Of a DNA stretch of 64,000 nucleotides, positions 1-10,229 are shown in pieces. Position 1 is the stretch's first letter. Each line of letters opens with the position of its first letter. The notes under the pieces are model-generated. The model saw nothing but the letters and a program-made list of their open reading frames with translations, did not search any database and was not told the DNA's origin. Source of the DNA: Fischerella sp. JS2 (GTDB lineage Bacteria > Cyanobacteriota > Cyanobacteriia > Cyanobacteriales > Nostocaceae); assembly GCF_032393985.1 (NCBI RefSeq), contig NZ_CP135918.1, forward strand, positions 6,387,724-6,451,723. The letters run 5' to 3'. The position numbers were made by a program, and so were the translations under genes.

Positions 1-453
1 AGTTAATGGCAGCAATTCGCCAGCATAAGTAACTTCGCAACTAGTAGGATCAAGCCGTAAATTAACCCATTCTAAAACTGGTTGCGATATTGCTCCTCCG
101 CGACGTAACAATGCTCTGATCCGAGCAACTAATTCTTCTTCATCAAAGGGCTTGACGAGGTAGTCATCTGCGCCAGCATCTAAACCAATTGCCTTTTCAT
201 GACTGCTATCGCAACCCGTCAATAACAGAATTGGCATTTGCAAACCATGCGCTCTAATTTGCCGACACAGGGTGATACCGTCTATCTCCGGCAAGATCAC
301 GTCTAAGAGAATTAGATCATAATCAAAAGTTTGTATCAAATCCCAAGCTGCTTGGCCACTAAAGGCTTCTTCCACAGCATAATTGTAATTAGTAAGGACA
401 GCAGCAAGTACATGGGCAACAAGCTCATCATCCTCGACAATTAATATCTTCAT
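1..453 (-). CDS. OmpR/PhoB-type response regulator, partial (C-terminus beyond the left edge)
   Basis: The minus-strand frame opens with ATG at 453 and stays open to base 1, giving 151 codons. The first residues are MKILIVEDDE, the acidic pocket of a receiver domain. The phosphoacceptor Asp lies in LILLDVILPEIDG, the conserved Thr in LLLTG, and the Lys in YLVKPFDEEE. The receiver ends in RIRALLRRG. After it comes VLEWVNLRLD, the start of an OmpR/PhoB winged-helix effector domain, which continues outside the window. The protein is therefore a DNA-binding response regulator; its partner kinase and targets cannot be told from the part visible. The upstream spacer is over 1.2 kb and contains no kinase gene. 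Confidence 0.9.
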   Translation of the reverse strand, partial: MKILIVEDDELVAHVLAAVLTNYNYAVEEAFSGQAAWDLIQTFDYDLILLDVILPEIDGITLCRQIRAHGLQMPILLLTGCDSSHEKAIGLDAGADDYLVKPFDEEELVARIRALLRRGGAISQPVLEWVNLRLDPTSCEVTYAGELLPLT

Positions 454-1659
454 TGTAAAGAATTAAATTATATTAATGAAAACAAAAATGTATGGATGTA
501 AATAATTAAAATTTAAGTCCAAAAATAGGCGTCAATGTGATCTTAAAAAAGATATCAAAAAGAGTTAATCTCGCTTTACAAAAGTCTAATGTAGTTTATA
601 TTTTTAAATAAAAATGCTTAACTTATATTTATTTTGTGCAAGCGACTTGTCGGATAATATTTTTTGCTAATCTACAAGTACATGTTGTTCGTTTCTTAAC
701 GAATACCTAAAACCATGTGGCTGAACGAAATCCCCCAATCCTCCGTTCGCGGGAAGAAGTTCTGTACGCTTCCTACACTCCTTACACCCCCATCTCCTCA
801 CTTTCTTGCAGAGATTCAGTAATTACTACACTGCTGAAAGGTTCTATATTAAATTAATATTTCTTTATAAATAAGTATTTAATATCAAGCAACTTACATT
901 CTCGAGTTGTTTATTTGTTTTTTCATTGTTGATGCAGGTTATTAAAAAGCATGAAAAGAAGTCAAAATCAATGTTCAGTAATGCAAAAATAATATAGTGT
1001 AGGAGTAATTACTTATTTAGTAATTAACTATTTATAGCTAATAGATTTACAAAAAAATTGAAGTTCATCCGGAACTACATAATTATTTCTGTACCAACAA
1101 ATGCTTTTTAGAGTCAGTTTCAGTCCATCTCTGTTTATTGAAACTTAAAAATATCATCACTAAACCTACTACAGGATCGCGGGAATAAACCGACAACTGG
1201 AAAGAGGTCAAAACCTTAGAAGAAAGGGATTTTGGCTTTTTTATAGACGTAAATACGTAGCGTCTGTAAAGACATTTAACTGACTAGGTAGCAGTATTCC
1301 CTTAGGCATAGGAGTGGGGTTGAGTGTACATTCGGTAATTGAGATTTAAAAATTTAACTTCTAGACGTATATGTACAGTAGTGGTTGATCAATAAATTAC
1401 TATCCATAACCAGCAAATATCAACTAGATATCATTCAAAGTATTTAAAAATTTAAATTTTTCAAGAAGCAAAATTTAAAGGTAAGTAAAGGCTGCATTGC
1501 CATTTTGGCAAGTTTTTATTGACAATATAGGATATTAGTAGATAGTAACAAACAATATTCTTACCCACGCGTTTTTACTACTTAGCTAATACTACTTAAA
1601 CCAAGCGAATAACAAGATAGCTACTTCTCTAAGCAGTTTTACGAGTTAGGAAATAATAT
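454..1659. other. Long AT-rich spacer without a convincing gene
   Basis: About 1.2 kb between the divergent response regulator and the kinase gene. Reading both strands I found only very short frames, for example 35 codons at 715-822 and 21 codons at 932-997. None has a good ribosome binding site or family resemblance. The composition is strongly AT-rich and no long inverted repeat was seen. It presumably holds two divergent promoters. It was read specifically for a RiPP precursor and none stands out. Confidence 0.6.
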
Positions 1660-2904
1660 ATGGTATTTTCACTACATTCTCTAAATCATCATCTGATTGA
1701 ACATCTGAAAAACTTAGGACTATGTGGTTCAGAGGATGATGTTGTTGCAGACTGTGAACTAGTAGGAAGTCAAAAGAAAAATATAAATTTACTGGTAAAT
1801 GTGGGAAGCGATCGCAAATTTTTAGTCAAGCAGGAAAGTCATATAGAGTATGATGGTGTTCCCCAGGAATTGTTTAATGAATGGTTATTTCACCAGTTGT
1901 TGCAGCAGTTTCCAGTCTTAGGAAACATTGCTGAAATCGGATCATTATTACTTGATTTTGATGAAGAGCAATCAATACTAGTTCGCAACTATCTAACGGA
2001 GTATTTTGAATTAGAAAATTTCTATCAACAAAACGATATTTATCCATCAGAAATTGCTACTGCCATTGGTGCTAGCTTGGGTGTGCTGCATCGCGCTACA
2101 TTTAATCAGCGTGAGTATCGTGATTTTATGGCAACTGCTCCCGAAGGGCAATTTCGCTATCAGTTTTACAATCCAGTGCAAGGAATAGAATCATTTAGTT
2201 CAGAGATTTTTGGTAGTGTTCCTACTGATGCGCTCAAGTTTTATGTTCTTTATCAACGTTATGAAAGTTTAGAAGCAGCGATCGCAGAATTAGCTTCTTT
2301 ATGGCAACCTTGTTGCTTAACTCACAACGACCTCAAATTAGAAAACATCTTAGTGCATTCTCGCTGGGAACAACTAGATAACTGCCTGATCCGTATCATT
2401 GACTGGAAAACTTGTAGCTGGGGAGATCCAGCATTTGATTTAGGAACCTTATTAGCTAGCTATTTGAGAATTTGGTTAGAAAGTTTAGTGGTTGATCCAT
2501 CTATCAAGTTAGAAGAATCTCTAGAATTGGCAGCAACACCACTAGAAATTCTTCACCCTTCTATAGTTGCCTTAGTTCAAGCTTATCTTAATGCTTTCCC
2601 CAGCATTCTGGAGTATCGTTGCGACTTCATCCAGCGAGTAGTGCAATATGCTGGCTTGATGCTAATTCATCAGTTGCAAGCAACAATTCAAAACCGGAAA
2701 TATTTCGATAACAGTGGTATTGCGACGCTACAAGTTGCCAAAAGCCTACTTACAAGACCACAAGAATCTATAATGACAGTTTTTGGAATCTCCGAGTCAG
2801 AAATTATCAAACCTTTTGTGAAATTTACCAAACATCCTCAAACCGAAAAAGAACAGAATTTAGTCCGAATTTACTACAGTAAAACCCGTTTGCGTGGGTG
2901 TTGA
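1660..2904 (+). CDS. Aminoglycoside-phosphotransferase-like kinase (APH fold)
   Basis: A 414-residue protein with the APH/choline-kinase catalytic core. A nucleotide-binding Lys is likely at K57 (FLVKQE). The catalytic loop is HNDLKLENIL at 222-231 (Asp224, Asn229), and the metal-binding Asp is in IIDWKTCSWGDPAFD at about 248. The ATG follows an AGGA-like stretch. The stop is 33 bases before the next gene, a HopA1-family protein, so the two are probably one operon. Known context: an APH-like kinase beside a HopA1-family protein is the arrangement of LxmK/LxmY (lexapeptide, class V lanthipeptide) and TvaC/TvaD (thioviridamide), where Ser/Thr of a precursor is phosphorylated and the phosphate eliminated. 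Inference: this gene may be the kinase half of such a dehydratase. A small-molecule kinase remains possible. Confidence 0.8.
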   Translation: MVFSLHSLNHHLIEHLKNLGLCGSEDDVVADCELVGSQKKNINLLVNVGSDRKFLVKQESHIEYDGVPQELFNEWLFHQLLQQFPVLGNIAEIGSLLLDFDEEQSILVRNYLTEYFELENFYQQNDIYPSEIATAIGASLGVLHRATFNQREYRDFMATAPEGQFRYQFYNPVQGIESFSSEIFGSVPTDALKFYVLYQRYESLEAAIAELASLWQPCCLTHNDLKLENILVHSRWEQLDNCLIRIIDWKTCSWGDPAFDLGTLLASYLRIWLESLVVDPSIKLEESLELAATPLEILHPSIVALVQAYLNAFPSILEYRCDFIQRVVQYAGLMLIHQLQATIQNRKYFDNSGIATLQVAKSLLTRPQESIMTVFGISESEIIKPFVKFTKHPQTEKEQNLVRIYYSKTRLRGC

Positions 2905-2937
2905 TGAAAAAACAGGTAGACGGGGAAATTCAAAGCT

Positions 2938-4026
2938 ATGCTAGATTGTTCTGACCAGCATCTCCAAAATTCTCTACTCGATATTGCCGACAATATTCAG
3001 ATTGAGGCTAACTTTTGCATTTATCATCCTAACTATCAGTCTTTTGCTTTGCCAAATCAATTGGCACAAAGATTTCAAAAACATTCTAAAGCAATACAGT
3101 ATAAATATCTCACCTTATTACTCAGAAATTTTATCTACGGTATTTATTACAATGGCTCTTTGCAAAGTGTTTTAGCAGTCAATGCTGAACCTAGCAATTT
3201 TTTACCCCACAAAAGTTTAGAAAATAATTCCGTCTTGGGGATTGATTGGCAATTGTATGAGCAATTGCACTCTCACAATCACGGTACTGGTTATTATGAT
3301 CCTGGTTGGCAGGTGTTGCGACGCGAACCAGATGGCAGTTTAGCCGTGAGTAAAGGCGGTTTAACATTACATATTGAAAGCGAACACCATCTAGCACCAA
3401 TGATCCGGTCTGTTCGGGTTGGCGATTTGATCAATATTTGGATGCCAAAAAATCGTTTGCAAAATGGTTGCTACGTCGCAGTTAGTAATATTGCCCAAAA
3501 ACTAGGAGAGAATCCTGATCGCGATTTGGGAGAAGGACGAATCTACTTTAATTTAACTCCAACCGGAGCGATCGCTCTCATGGAAAGCTTGACATTACAA
3601 CTTAATACTGCTGGTATTGCATTTAGCTTTCAAGTCCCGTATAATTCCTCTGCTTATAAACGCTTTGATTCAGCAGTTCTTTACTTTGAACGCCACAACT
3701 ACTGGGTAGTGCGAGAAGTTTTACAGGCTGTGTATAAACAACATCAATCTCATTTTCATTCAGAGATTCCCTTATTTACCAAATATTTAGCACCAGGGTT
3801 GAGTTTAGCTGAAGAACCAGCCCAAAAATTTGTTGTTCAAGAAAGTTTTGGCATCAATCGTTGCCAAATTGTTACTAATGCCTTATTGGAAGTTTGGCAG
3901 AAAGGGCAAAATTCTACCCAACAAAGAATACAAACCATCTGCCAACATTTTGCGCGTTTGGGAATAGATTTACGGCGTCCCTACCTTAATCCTAGTTCTG
4001 AGGATGTGTATATTCCTTTACTTTGA
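2938..4026 (+). CDS. HopA1-family protein (putative phospho-Ser/Thr lyase partner)
   Basis: A 362-residue protein that I recognise as the cyanobacterial branch of the 'T3SS effector HopA1' family (PF17914). Characteristic pieces are LLLRNFIYGIYYNGS, YYDPGWQVLRREPDGSLAV, RIYFNLTPTGAIALM, the long C-terminal half with APGLSLAEEP and ESFGINRCQIV, and a PYLNPSSEDVYIPLL end. There is no signal peptide or membrane segment, so it is cytosolic. It starts 33 bases after the APH-like kinase. Family members LxmY and TvaD act with an APH-like kinase in RiPP maturation. The plant-pathogen effector role of the namesake is irrelevant here, since there is no type III secretion context. Downstream lies a purine-rich tandem repeat, then the convergent cobS. 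Confidence 0.8.
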   Translation: MLDCSDQHLQNSLLDIADNIQIEANFCIYHPNYQSFALPNQLAQRFQKHSKAIQYKYLTLLLRNFIYGIYYNGSLQSVLAVNAEPSNFLPHKSLENNSVLGIDWQLYEQLHSHNHGTGYYDPGWQVLRREPDGSLAVSKGGLTLHIESEHHLAPMIRSVRVGDLINIWMPKNRLQNGCYVAVSNIAQKLGENPDRDLGEGRIYFNLTPTGAIALMESLTLQLNTAGIAFSFQVPYNSSAYKRFDSAVLYFERHNYWVVREVLQAVYKQHQSHFHSEIPLFTKYLAPGLSLAEEPAQKFVVQESFGINRCQIVTNALLEVWQKGQNSTQQRIQTICQHFARLGIDLRRPYLNPSSEDVYIPLL

Positions 4027-4062
4027 GAAAAAAGCCAAAAATGATATCTAGCTTGAAAATAA

Positions 4063-4117
4063 GGCAGAGGGCAGAACGCAGATGGCAGAGGGCAGAGGGC
4101 AGAACGCAGATGGCAGA
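4063..4117. repeat. Purine-rich tandem repeat, two copies of a 27-base unit
   Basis: Copies at 4063-4089 and 4091-4117 are identical, with a 28-base period, and are built from GGGCAGA-like heptamers. The repeat fills the convergent gap between the HopA1-family gene and cobS. It belongs to the short tandemly repeated repeats typical of Nostocales. It is direct, not inverted, so it does not form an obvious terminator. Confidence 0.85.
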
Positions 4118-4130
4118 AGGAAGAAACATT

Positions 4131-4916
4131 CTAATTGCCAGGGCTAGTTGCTGTCATCACGCATAAAAATAAAGCTTCTGTCCATTCCACAACAGCACCA
4201 TAGGTATCACCAGTATGGCCGCCTAGTTTGTGATTAAACCAGGCTCCAACACTTGTTGCGATCGCAATTCCAGCAAGTATCATTGCTGTGGCAAAAAATA
4301 TTTGATGGCGGTTGAGGAAAATTTGCCAACCACCCAAAGCTATTAATAAAAGTAGGGTCGGTAGCCAGTCTTTGTATGAACGAATAGCCTGTTTATGAAA
4401 AGCACCCTTACCAGTAGGTTTCAGGTAAAGGTAGCGGGCTATTGCCATGACTTGTCCCCAGCGCCCCCACCCAGCAGCTGCCATGAGAATTAAGCAACGA
4501 TTGTGTTCTAGATCTGTTAGTGCAGTTGTTTTAAGTAATACCAAAGCGATCGCTGCCATTGCCCCAAATGCACCTGTAGCACTATCTGCCATCACTTCTA
4601 GTCTCCGCTTAGGATTACCCACAGCTAACCCATCAGCAGTATCCATTGCTCCATCTAAATGCAGTCCTCCAGTAATCGCAATCCAAGCACATACAACTAA
4701 GGCACTACGGGTTAGTACTGGTACACCTAAATAAATCATCAGAGCATCACATAACCCTAAAATCCCTCCTATCATTAGTCCGATGACAGGAGCAAAACGG
4801 GCTACTCCTTGGAAATCCCAAGGGTACACATATGGCATCGGGATAATTGTATAAAATACAACTGAACTTCCTATACCAAATAGTAGTTGTTTCCACCACT
4901 GACACTTGTTGCTCAT
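4131..4916 (-). CDS. cobS: Adenosylcobinamide-GDP ribazoletransferase (cobalamin synthase)
   Basis: A 261-residue polytopic membrane protein that joins adenosylcobinamide-GDP and alpha-ribazole in the last steps of cobalamin assembly. The family signature [18 protein letters not shown] is present near residue 83, followed by [18 protein letters not shown]. Several hydrophobic segments span the rest. Length fits CobS (about 250 residues). The ATG start reads [14 protein letters not shown]. No other cobalamin gene is adjacent, and I see no cobalamin riboswitch in the 430 bases upstream. The stop lies right next to a purine-rich tandem repeat. Confidence 0.93.
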   Translation of the reverse strand: MSNKCQWWKQLLFGIGSSVVFYTIIPMPYVYPWDFQGVARFAPVIGLMIGGILGLCDALMIYLGVPVLTRSALVVCAWIAITGGLHLDGAMDTADGLAVGNPKRRLEVMADSATGAFGAMAAIALVLLKTTALTDLEHNRCLILMAAAGWGRWGQVMAIARYLYLKPTGKGAFHKQAIRSYKDWLPTLLLLIALGGWQIFLNRHQIFFATAMILAGIAIATSVGAWFNHKLGGHTGDTYGAVVEWTEALFLCVMTATSPGN

Positions 4917-5351
4917 AATGGTTACGCTAGTTGTTAGTTATTACTCTTATGACAAGTGACAATGACGCTCGTAATTCCGGCACAAACCTTAAATTCCTCT
5001 TTAAAAATTTAAATAAGATTTAGCAGTATGAGTAACTTCACTCAAAAATTTTGTTATGCTTATCTCAGTAAAATCTTTTTTATTAGTATAAAAAAAAACT
5101 TTGTAATTATGTAAAGAATAGCGATCGTAAACTAAATACACTAGGACGGCTCATAAAAGCAATAGAGAAATATTAAAATCCGCTTTTCTGGGGTTTTGTC
5201 AACAAAAAATAATTTATTGTGCCTAATTAGGCGATCGCCCTACAAAATTGATCAATATTTAGATAATTATTAAATAGTAGGCGTCAATCAGCAAAGATAA
5301 TCGACTGTTTAGCTATGTAGTTTTCATCTACACTCCGAAAGCCATTTGATT
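4917..5351. other. Divergent spacer, cobS / conserved small gene
   Basis: About 435 AT-rich bases containing HIP1-like sites but no reading frame or strong hairpin. It must contain the cobS promoter on the minus strand and the promoter of the gene at 5352 on the plus strand. I could not single out either. Confidence 0.5.
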
Positions 5352-5804
5352 ATGAGTCATCATCTACCCGAAAGCAAGATACCAGCTCCATGCATCATCA
5401 ATACAGGTGTGGTTGTCAACAAGCTTGATATGCGGCGATTACTGACAGATTTAGGTCGTGTTCGCTATTCCTACACCCAAGACGGTGAATGCAAGAGCAA
5501 CGGTGAAGGGAATGTGATGGAAGTATTTGCCAATCCGCAACGCTCTACCCTCGTTGCTAACCATGCCCTTTATCTCAACGTTTGTAGTTTTGATTATCTG
5601 GAATTAAAACAGTCACCACAAAAAGAAACTTACTTTGACTTAGTACAAGAAGGAAGTTGTCTGCGCCTAATTCCTCTTTCTACTCCTATGCAAGAACGAC
5701 ATGAGCGTTCCTTAAATGTCAGCGCCATAGAAGCGATGATGGAGCAGGTACTCTCAGCCAGATGGGACGCAGAAATTGACGATGATCCTTCCGATCCGTT
5801 TTAA
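5352..5804 (+). CDS. Conserved cyanobacterial protein of unknown function
   Basis: A soluble 150-residue protein starting MSHHLPESKIPAPCIINTG; a TTG two codons upstream is the alternative start. There is no signal peptide or membrane segment. The middle part (RVRYSYTQDGECKSNGEGN, then VFANPQRSTLVANHALYLNV) looks like a compact beta-rich fold. The C-terminus is acidic (DAEIDDDPSDPF). I do not recognise a characterised family. It stands alone, upstream of tgt and in the same direction, with about 300 bases between. Confidence 0.75.
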   Translation: MSHHLPESKIPAPCIINTGVVVNKLDMRRLLTDLGRVRYSYTQDGECKSNGEGNVMEVFANPQRSTLVANHALYLNVCSFDYLELKQSPQKETYFDLVQEGSCLRLIPLSTPMQERHERSLNVSAIEAMMEQVLSARWDAEIDDDPSDPF

Positions 5805-7225
<1,421 letters not shown>

Positions 7226-7482
7226 AACTCCAATTCAGTAATCTTCAAATTTCAAAGGAAGGAGAATAGGGGGGACAGGGGAAGAAGGGGGTAGCTAGCT
7301 GAGTATGGCGTCGGAATTAGGGGAGGGATGTGATTTTTTTGTTGAAATTCCATAGGCATAACCCAAAAGTTTTTATTATCAAACAGATAATTAATAACCA
7401 ATGACTAATTACTGATGGCTATCCCGTGTTAAGATATTTCTCAATTCTGAAAGCTGTGTTGGATAGGTGGATTTAAACAAAA

Positions 7483-7620
7483 ATGGAAATAGCACTATTA
7501 TTAGCAAAATTGCCTGAAGCATTTCAAATTTTTGATCCTTTGGTGGATGTTCTCCCGCTCATTCCCTTATTCTTCTTGCTCTTAGCTTTTGTTTGGCAAG
7601 CAGCTGTGGGTTTCAGGTAA
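7483..7620 (+). CDS. psbK: Photosystem II reaction centre protein K
   Basis: A 45-residue single-span protein. A short N-terminal segment ([14 protein letters not shown]) is removed in known PsbK proteins, which leaves the mature part starting at or near [17 protein letters not shown]. It ends in the family-typical [10 protein letters not shown]. PsbK sits at the edge of the PSII core in the thylakoid membrane near CP43. A good rho-independent terminator follows 25 bases after the stop, so it is probably a monocistronic or terminal transcript. Confidence 0.96.
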   Translation: MEIALLLAKLPEAFQIFDPLVDVLPLIPLFFLLLAFVWQAAVGFR

Positions 7621-7644
7621 ATTAATCAATCTATATATTTTTGA

Positions 7645-7675
7645 AGAGACAGGCGTTTTGCCTGTCTTAATTTTT
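7645..7675 (+). terminator. Rho-independent terminator of psbK
   Basis: Arms AGACAGGC (7647-7654) and GCCTGTCT (7660-7667) form a perfect 8-bp stem with a 5-base loop, followed by TAATTTTT. Confidence 0.85.
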
Positions 7676-7811
7676 GCCAAAAGTATGTTTGCAAAAGTTT
7701 TTAATTTTTAACATTTTGTTAAGTTAATTAGTGAACTAATATAAAAAGAAAAGTATTTCATCAAGTCAGATCAAAATTCGGTCTAAGCAAACAGTCAACG
7801 AGGTATAAAGT

Positions 7812-8111
7812 ATGGGTAACATCAAATTCGTAAAAGAGAATAAAGAAGTTATTGCTGCTAATGGTGCTAATTTACGGCAAAAAGCCTTAGAAAACGGCAT
7901 AGACATCTACAAACTTTGGGGAAAAATGATGAATTGTGGTGGCTATGGTCAGTGTGGCACCTGTATTGTAGAGATCATCGAAGGACAAGAAAATTTATCA
8001 CCGCCTACCCAAATAGAAAACCGTTTCTTAAAGAAAAAGCCTGCAAATTACCGACTTGCCTGTCAAACAGTGGTTAATGGCCCAGTAAGTGTAGTGACAA
8101 AGCCTGAATAG
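7812..8111 (+). CDS. [2Fe-2S] ferredoxin, plant-type fold
   Basis: 99 residues with the four cluster Cys at 42, 48, 51 and 84 ([11 protein letters not shown] and RLACQ), the plant-type [2Fe-2S] spacing. It differs from the main photosynthetic PetF in its basic stretches ([11 protein letters not shown]) and in lacking the usual acidic patches. It is therefore more likely an accessory ferredoxin with its own partner. The ATG is preceded by AACGAGGTATAAAGT, with GAGG as ribosome binding site. It lies between psbK and psbM, which points to a photosynthetic or redox role, but the electron acceptor cannot be read from sequence. Confidence 0.9.
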   Translation: MGNIKFVKENKEVIAANGANLRQKALENGIDIYKLWGKMMNCGGYGQCGTCIVEIIEGQENLSPPTQIENRFLKKKPANYRLACQTVVNGPVSVVTKPE

Positions 8112-8219
8112 AATTGTCAGCATTCATTCTTACAAATGACAAATGACAAATGACTCACCCAAGCCATGATGATGGTATCCTAAAAATGTTGACTGGAATC
8201 TAAGAGAGGCTTTCTTACT

Positions 8220-8336
8220 ATGCAGGTTAATGACCTGGGGTTTGTAGCCAGCATTCTATTTGTGCTGGTTCCTGCTGTTTTTTTAATCATTCTTTACATC
8301 CAAACAGCTAGCCGCGAAGGTAAAAAAGATAGTTAA
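8220..8336 (+). CDS. psbM: Photosystem II reaction centre protein M
   Basis: 38 residues, [17 protein letters not shown] through [11 protein letters not shown], with a single transmembrane helix and the typical polar C-terminus. PsbM lies at the PSII dimer interface. An AGAGAGG ribosome binding site lies just upstream. A strong terminator follows 30 bases after the stop. Confidence 0.96.
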   Translation: MQVNDLGFVASILFVLVPAVFLIILYIQTASREGKKDS

Positions 8337-8365
8337 TGCTTTGTGTATCTTGTGTATAAAATAAG

Positions 8366-8401
8366 AAACCCTTACATACATATGTGGTGTAAGGGTTTTT
8401 T
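8366..8401 (+). terminator. Rho-independent terminator of psbM
   Basis: Arms AAACCCTTACA (8366-8376) and TGTAAGGGTTT (8388-8398) pair perfectly over 11 bp. The 3' arm runs into a T-tract (8396-8401). It can also work on the opposite strand for the convergent universal stress gene, where the first arm ends in a shorter T-run. Confidence 0.9.
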
Positions 8402-8467
8402 ACAGTTATTCACTTATCAATTAACTGCTAGCAATTGATAACTGATAACTGATAACTGTTCACTGAT

Positions 8468-9319
8468 TTAAGCAGCAGCAGTTCGCGCTAACAAAACTGG
8501 GCAAGTCGCATTAATCCTTACGTAATCAGACAAAGAAGAACCTAAAAGTCGGTCTAAATCAACAAAACTCTTGGCAATAGAAGGACGGCGATCTGGAGAA
8601 CCAAGTAATAACAGATCTACGTTTAATTCTTCTGCCAAGCGACAAATTTTTTCACCAGGTTTACCCATACTCAACACACAACGAGGTTGCACACCCTGTT
8701 TCTTCGCTTCCGCAGCAGCAGCTGCTAAAACAGGGTGTTGTTCAGGAGTAACCTGGGTTGATGTAGGCTCACCTCCTAAATCTGTAATCACATGTGTTAA
8801 GATTAGCTCTCCGCCCTTAATGTCTCGAATCAAAAATAAAGCCAAATCCAGGCAGTGTTTTGACGCATCGGAATTGTCCATTGCCACCATAATGCGCTTA
8901 ATATTTTTGACATAAATGTCATCTTTTACTAGCAACATCGGGCGAGAGGACAATTGAAAAACGTACTGACTAACTGAATTTGCTAAGATCGATTGCAGAC
9001 GCTTAAGTCCACGAGAACCCATAATAATTAAGTCTGCATCAATTTCATCTGCTACTTGACAAACCACATCTTTAGGTTCACCTTGTCGCAAAATGGAAGA
9101 GACTTGGCTAGGATTTAAAGCTAAAGACTGAATCGCATTAGCCAGGATTTTTCCACCTTCTTCCCACTTAGCTGTCATAGATTCGGCGGTGCTTTGTGGT
9201 GGAACAACGTGTAATACTGTAACTTTTGCCTGTTGAATTGATGGCAGTTCCTTCAAAGTTTTAAGCATCTCTTCCGCGTGTCCCAATCCAGAGACAGCAA
9301 TCAAAATGTTTTGTATCAT
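8468..9319 (-). CDS. Universal stress protein, two tandem Usp domains
   Basis: 283 residues with two UspA domains, at about 1-132 and 138-283. Domain 1 starts MIQNILIAVSG and ends with the ATP-binding-type loop IIMGSRGLKRLQSILANSVSQYV. Domain 2 starts IKRIMVAMDNSDASKHC and ends with LLLGSPDRRPSIAKSF then GSSLSDYV. The two loops differ, and domain 2 departs from the canonical G-2x-G-9x-G(S/T) spacing, so nucleotide binding may be limited to domain 1. It is cytosolic. The start ATG follows AAGGCG. It is convergent with psbM. Confidence 0.93.
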   Translation of the reverse strand: MIQNILIAVSGLGHAEEMLKTLKELPSIQQAKVTVLHVVPPQSTAESMTAKWEEGGKILANAIQSLALNPSQVSSILRQGEPKDVVCQVADEIDADLIIMGSRGLKRLQSILANSVSQYVFQLSSRPMLLVKDDIYVKNIKRIMVAMDNSDASKHCLDLALFLIRDIKGGELILTHVITDLGGEPTSTQVTPEQHPVLAAAAAEAKKQGVQPRCVLSMGKPGEKICRLAEELNVDLLLLGSPDRRPSIAKSFVDLDRLLGSSLSDYVRINATCPVLLARTAAA

Positions 9320-10017
9320 TTTCGCCTTCCGTAGCTTTTAGTTGTTTGCTCTCTAGTAATTGGCTCAGCTTTAACTTTCACCGCCTGCTAAATTACTTAG
9401 TCAATAGTCAATAGTTAATCATCAATAGTTAGTGATTAATTGTTAACTGCAATGAAGAATTAGCAATTAACATCGTAAGAATCACTCGTTTTGACAATTA
9501 ACTCTTGACAAAATCTTATTTATATTTACGCCTAGTGACGCAGTTTCTCAACTAGGCTATTGATAATTTAGCTTACTCTTAATTCTGCACGATTAACTTA
9601 ATGAATGGTTATGAATTTTATCACTTTTAATCTATGTTTACGCTTTTTAATTAATCTCTTGTTAAGTATTGCTAAGACAGTCAATAAGCAATACAGTAGA
9701 TCAGTTGAGCTTAAAATACTTAGGAGTAGCTAAGTATTATGTAGCAAAATATTTACAATGTAAACTCAAGAATATCAAAATCCGATTTTACTCTAAACTT
9801 ACTTGTATAGGCGGGCAACAGGCAATAACAACAAGGAAAGCAGTCGACTTCAGTTATCCCAGAAAAAACAAATTCTTAATACTTAGTTTATTTAACAATT
9901 TTTATTTTCAATAGATTACTTCATAAACCAGATGTTTGATTAAGAAAATATAATTATGCTATTAGTTATTTTTCTATATATCAAAAATACTCATTCATAA
10001 ATTTGGCGTTGCATATA
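9320..10017. other. AT-rich spacer with STRR-like heptamers
   Basis: About 700 bases. From 9407 to about 9480 there are GTCAATAGTTAAT-type short tandem repeats. The rest is AT-rich with no credible frame: an 81-codon TTG frame at 9669-9914 has no family resemblance. It is bounded on the right by an IS1-type remnant. Confidence 0.5.
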
Positions 10018-10173
10018 CAAAAAAGGTAAACGCAGAGGTAAACTGTAAGCGCATTTGTGTAAAGTGTGGTCGTCAATTTATCGATGTTTACAGTCCACCA
10101 AAAGAGTACTCAGATGAAATCAAGCAAGAATGTTCAAGGCCATACGTTAATGGCATGGGATTTCAAGCCATTA
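10018..10173 (+). pseudogene. Remnant of an IS1-family transposase (InsA-like N-terminal part)
   Basis: In one frame the stretch reads ICVKCGRQFIDVYSPPK, EYSDEIKQEC and YVNGMGFQAI. These are the zinc-finger and helix-turn-helix parts of IS1-type InsA proteins common in cyanobacteria. Just upstream KKGKRRGKL is in a different frame, so there is a frameshift. Homology stops abruptly after QAIK near 10173 and the frame meets a stop at the CAGCTTTAG near 10254. No catalytic part, no second copy and no terminal inverted repeats are visible, so this is a dead fragment. Confidence 0.7.
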
Positions 10174-10229
10174 AGGGTGACATTTGGGCAAACCCTGGTA
10201 TCAATTGCACTACAAATATTCCAAACAGC

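Noticed and set aside
715..822. 35-codon frame MWLNEIPQSSVRG... upstream of the kinase gene
   Set aside because: Low-complexity TCCTTACACCCCC-type spacer sequence, no ribosome binding site, no leader/core layout.
4041..4166. 41-codon frame ending ASCCHHA directly after the HopA1-family gene, tempting as a RiPP precursor
   Set aside because: Most of it is the translation of the GGGCAGA tandem repeat (RQRAERRWQRAEGRTQ) and its end overlaps the cobS 3' end on the other strand. No ribosome binding site.
4917..5345. Cobalamin riboswitch upstream of cobS
   Set aside because: I could not find the conserved B12-box-like core or the expected helices.
9669..9914. 81-codon TTG frame in the AT-rich spacer
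   Set aside because: Composition like the spacer itself, no known motif, weak start.
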